Shown: positions 62,158-64,000 of the stretch, one piece after another
How the letters are laid out: each line of letters starts with the position of its first letter
Numbering within the stretch: position 1 is the first letter of the stretch
Assembly: GCF_033100795.1 (NCBI RefSeq)
Contig: NZ_JAWLVI010000001.1
Coordinates: 558,001 to 622,000, forward strand
Source: Pseudothioclava sp033100795
GTDB taxonomy: Bacteria > Pseudomonadota > Alphaproteobacteria > Rhodobacterales > Rhodobacteraceae
Direction of reading: 5' to 3'
Length of the DNA: 64,000 nt
Translations under genes and position numbers: made by a program
Notes under the pieces: generated by a model
What the model saw: the letters and a program-made list of their open reading frames with translations, nothing else
What the model was told of the DNA's origin: nothing
Database searches by the model: none

Positions 62158-63492
62158 TCAGCAGAACAGGTCGTTCCAAAGGCCAAACAGCATCATCGTC
62201 AGCACAAGGCTCAGCCCGCCCAACATCAGCGCGTTAAGCACGCGATCCGAAGGCGGCTTGCCGGTGATCCCTTCCCACAGGTGGAACATCAGATGCCCGC
62301 CGTCCAGCACCGGGATCGGGAACAGGTTGAGGAACCCCACCGCTGTTGACAGCACCGCGATGAACCAGATGAAATCGGTCAGCCCGCCCTTTGCCGCCGC
62401 CGCCGAGCCTTCGGCGATCCGCACCGCGCCCGACAGGTTGCACGACGAGATTTCCTGCAAGACCATCGCCTTCAGCCCCGCGATAGACTGCGTCACGATG
62501 CCCCAGGTCTGGCTGACGCCGCCCGTCAGTGCCTCGGCAATGGTCGTTGGGCGGGTCACAGGGGTAAAGACGAAGCCGCCCGTCGCGCCGATCAGCCAGC
62601 GCGTCTCGAACCCGCCCTCTCCGTTCGGAATATCCGTGCGGCGCGGGTTCAAGACCACATCGCGCAGCGCACCCGTCTCGGGGGACCAGATTTCCAGTTG
62701 CAACGAAGCGCCCTCGGCTGCACGCACGGCAGCCTGCAAATCGGCAAAACGCCAGATCGGTGCGCCGTCGATTTTGGTAATCACATCATCGGGTTCGACC
62801 CCCGCATCATAGGCCGCAGACGAGGCCGCAACCCCCATCAGCACCGGCGGGAAAAGCTGCGGGCCAGTCACATCAAGCCGCTCGCCCGCGCGCTCGACCG
62901 TCCAGATCAGGCTCGGCGTTGAGGGAAGCGCTTCAATGATGCCGTTCATCGCCGCATAATCGGGGGTCGCGTGGCCTTCGATCGCCAGAATACGGTCGCC
63001 TGCCTGCACCTCATAGCCCGCACCCGGCAAAGGGGCCAGCGAACCAACGGCAGGGTCATCCTCGGCAATGCCAGCCCAAAGCATCAACCCCGCAATCACA
63101 AGGATCGACAGGATAAAGTTGAACACCGGCCCCGCCGCAACGGTCGCCGCCCGCGCCCAAAGGGGCGCACCATGCATGGTGTGGCGGCGCTCCTCGGCGC
63201 TTAAGCCCACCATCGCCTCTTCGTCCACGCCCGCCGAGGCCGCATTCGCATCGCCCAGAAATTTCACATAGCCGCCAAAGGGCAAAAGTGCGACCTGCCA
63301 GCGGGTGCCGTGTTTATCCACGCGCGAGAACAGCTTTGGCCCGAAGCCGAGCGAGAAGACCTCGGCCTTGATCCCCGAAATCCGGCCGATGATGTAATGG
63401 CCGTATTCGTGGACCGTCACGATCACCGAAAGCGCCACGACGAACACGCCGATAGTATACAGGAAATTGCCGAAATCGGGTAACATGCTCAC
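62158..63492 (-). CDS. rseP: RIP metalloprotease RseP (site-2 protease)
   Basis: RseP cuts anti-sigma factors and signal peptides inside the inner membrane. The 444-residue protein has the zinc motif HEYGH (28-32) in helix one, two PDZ-like segments (about residues 140-185 and 215-260), and the second metal site in PIPVLDGGHLMFHLWE. The GTG at 63492 gives a good AAGG site at eight bases; an ATG two codons later is the alternative. It precedes the 56-residue gene and bamA and follows dxr on the same strand. Confidence 0.95.
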   Translation of the reverse strand: MSMLPDFGNFLYTIGVFVVALSVIVTVHEYGHYIIGRISGIKAEVFSLGFGPKLFSRVDKHGTRWQVALLPFGGYVKFLGDANAASAGVDEEAMVGLSAEERRHTMHGAPLWARAATVAAGPVFNFILSILVIAGLMLWAGIAEDDPAVGSLAPLPGAGYEVQAGDRILAIEGHATPDYAAMNGIIEALPSTPSLIWTVERAGERLDVTGPQLFPPVLMGVAASSAAYDAGVEPDDVITKIDGAPIWRFADLQAAVRAAEGASLQLEIWSPETGALRDVVLNPRRTDIPNGEGGFETRWLIGATGGFVFTPVTRPTTIAEALTGGVSQTWGIVTQSIAGLKAMVLQEISSCNLSGAVRIAEGSAAAAKGGLTDFIWFIAVLSTAVGFLNLFPIPVLDGGHLMFHLWEGITGKPPSDRVLNALMLGGLSLVLTMMLFGLWNDLFC

Positions 63493-63503
63493 GGGGTAAA
63501 CCT

Positions 63504-64000
63504 TCAGTTTTGTGCGATCTCGAAGGCAAGGCGGCGCGCCTCCAGATCAGCCTCCAGAACAGTATCAAGGCAAGTCGGCGGGTTAGCCAAGCCCTGCCGC
63601 GCTGACATTTGCGCGAGCACCTTTTCGACCAGCGCGGTCATGTCAAGGAACCCGATCTCCTGCCCGATGAACAGGTCAAGCGCGGCCTCTTTGGCCGCGT
63701 TGAACACCGCCCCCGCAAGCCCGCCGATCCGCATCACCTCTTGCGCAAGGCCAAGCGCGGGGAAGCGCTCAAGGTCCGGCGTCTGGAAATTCAGCCGCCC
63801 GATCTGCGCCAGATCAAGGCGCGCCACAGGCAGCTCGCGCCGCGCGGGCCAGTTCAGCGCATAGCCGATCGCATGACGCATATCGGGCGCGCCCAGATGC
63901 GCCATCAGCGCGCCGTCCTTAAAGCCCACCAGCGCATGAACGATGGATTCGGGATGCACCAGAACCTCGACCATCTCGGGCGATACGCCAAAATACTCTT
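63504..64000 (-). CDS. dxr: 1-deoxy-D-xylulose 5-phosphate reductoisomerase, C-terminal part (5' end outside window)
   Basis: DXR makes MEP, the second step of the non-mevalonate isoprenoid pathway. The frame is open to the right edge, so the gene starts outside. The 165 visible residues match the DXR C-terminal half: FGVSPEMVEVLVHPESIVHA, then GAPDMRHAIGYALNWPARRE, LNFQTPDLERFPALGLA, and a final four-helix bundle beginning NAAKEAALDLF. The internal ATG at 63974 is not the start. It ends 11 bases before rseP. Confidence 0.92.
   Translation of the reverse strand, partial: EYFGVSPEMVEVLVHPESIVHALVGFKDGALMAHLGAPDMRHAIGYALNWPARRELPVARLDLAQIGRLNFQTPDLERFPALGLAQEVMRIGGLAGAVFNAAKEAALDLFIGQEIGFLDMTALVEKVLAQMSARQGLANPPTCLDTVLEADLEARRLAFEIAQN

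Overview
The window is about 60% GC chromosomal DNA from an alphaproteobacterium, almost certainly a Rhodobacteraceae member. The evidence is family-level protein similarity and gene order: the cysteine desulfurase-sufBCD-sufS operon under an Rrf2 regulator, the lptF-lptG-lptD-surA-pdxA run, bamA-skp-fabZ-lpxA-lpxI-lpxB, a eukaryotic-like NADP isocitrate dehydrogenase, and a GTTC-N7-GTTC LexA box in front of radA. I cannot name the genus. All product names come from reading the translated proteins; no database search was run.

Layout. 1-945: the 3' end of a polyphosphate kinase 2 gene overlapping a TetR regulator. 1118-6932: an accessory-looking segment between a tRNA-Ser(CGA) and a tRNA-Arg(CCG). 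It holds a frameshifted gene remnant, an XRE-type regulator with an unassigned C-terminal domain, and a divergent 1,200-residue autotransporter-like surface protein with tandem Ig-like repeats. 6981-15859 (minus): a ten-gene Fe-S assembly operon led by a cysteine-poor Rrf2/IscR-like repressor, with four uncharacterised genes embedded among the suf genes. 16055-22833 (plus): small housekeeping genes, icd, YitT and SMR membrane proteins, typA and an unknown membrane protein. 22837-25950 (minus): pepA-holC-tgt. 26139-35889 (plus): the LPS export genes lptF, lptG and lptD, then surA, pdxA, alr, the lipid-transport pair mlaE-mlaF and a PqiA-like gene, many with overlapping stop/start codons. 35938-39498 (plus): radA, cvpA, purF. 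39538-40785 (minus): a coiled-coil protein, zapA and an MliC-like protein. 41012-43941 (plus): tkt and a DMT exporter. 43938-44702 (minus): a DUF1223 protein. 44875-50650: acnB and acnA head to head. 50782-53021 (plus): queC-queD-queE-queF. 53088-55566 (plus): pxpB-pxpC-pxpA. 55563-64000 (minus): the envelope block lpxB, lpxI, lpxA, fabZ, skp-like, bamA, a 56-residue membrane protein, rseP and the 3' part of dxr.

Themes. Outer-membrane construction dominates, with lipid A synthesis (lpxA/I/B, fabZ), LPS transport (lptF/G/D), beta-barrel assembly (bamA, skp, surA), phospholipid transport (mlaE/F) and regulated proteolysis (rseP). The suf operon supplies Fe-S clusters, and several local enzymes are cluster users: both aconitases, QueE and the PurF type with four conserved cysteines. 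Three regulatory signals stand out. A LexA box lies inside the predicted radA promoter, which appears to make a leaderless mRNA. A perfect 6-3-6 palindrome lies upstream of the suf operon. A shared TTTGTATGC...GTATACC element lies at almost the same distance upstream of both icd and acnB, consecutive TCA-cycle enzymes about 30 kb apart.
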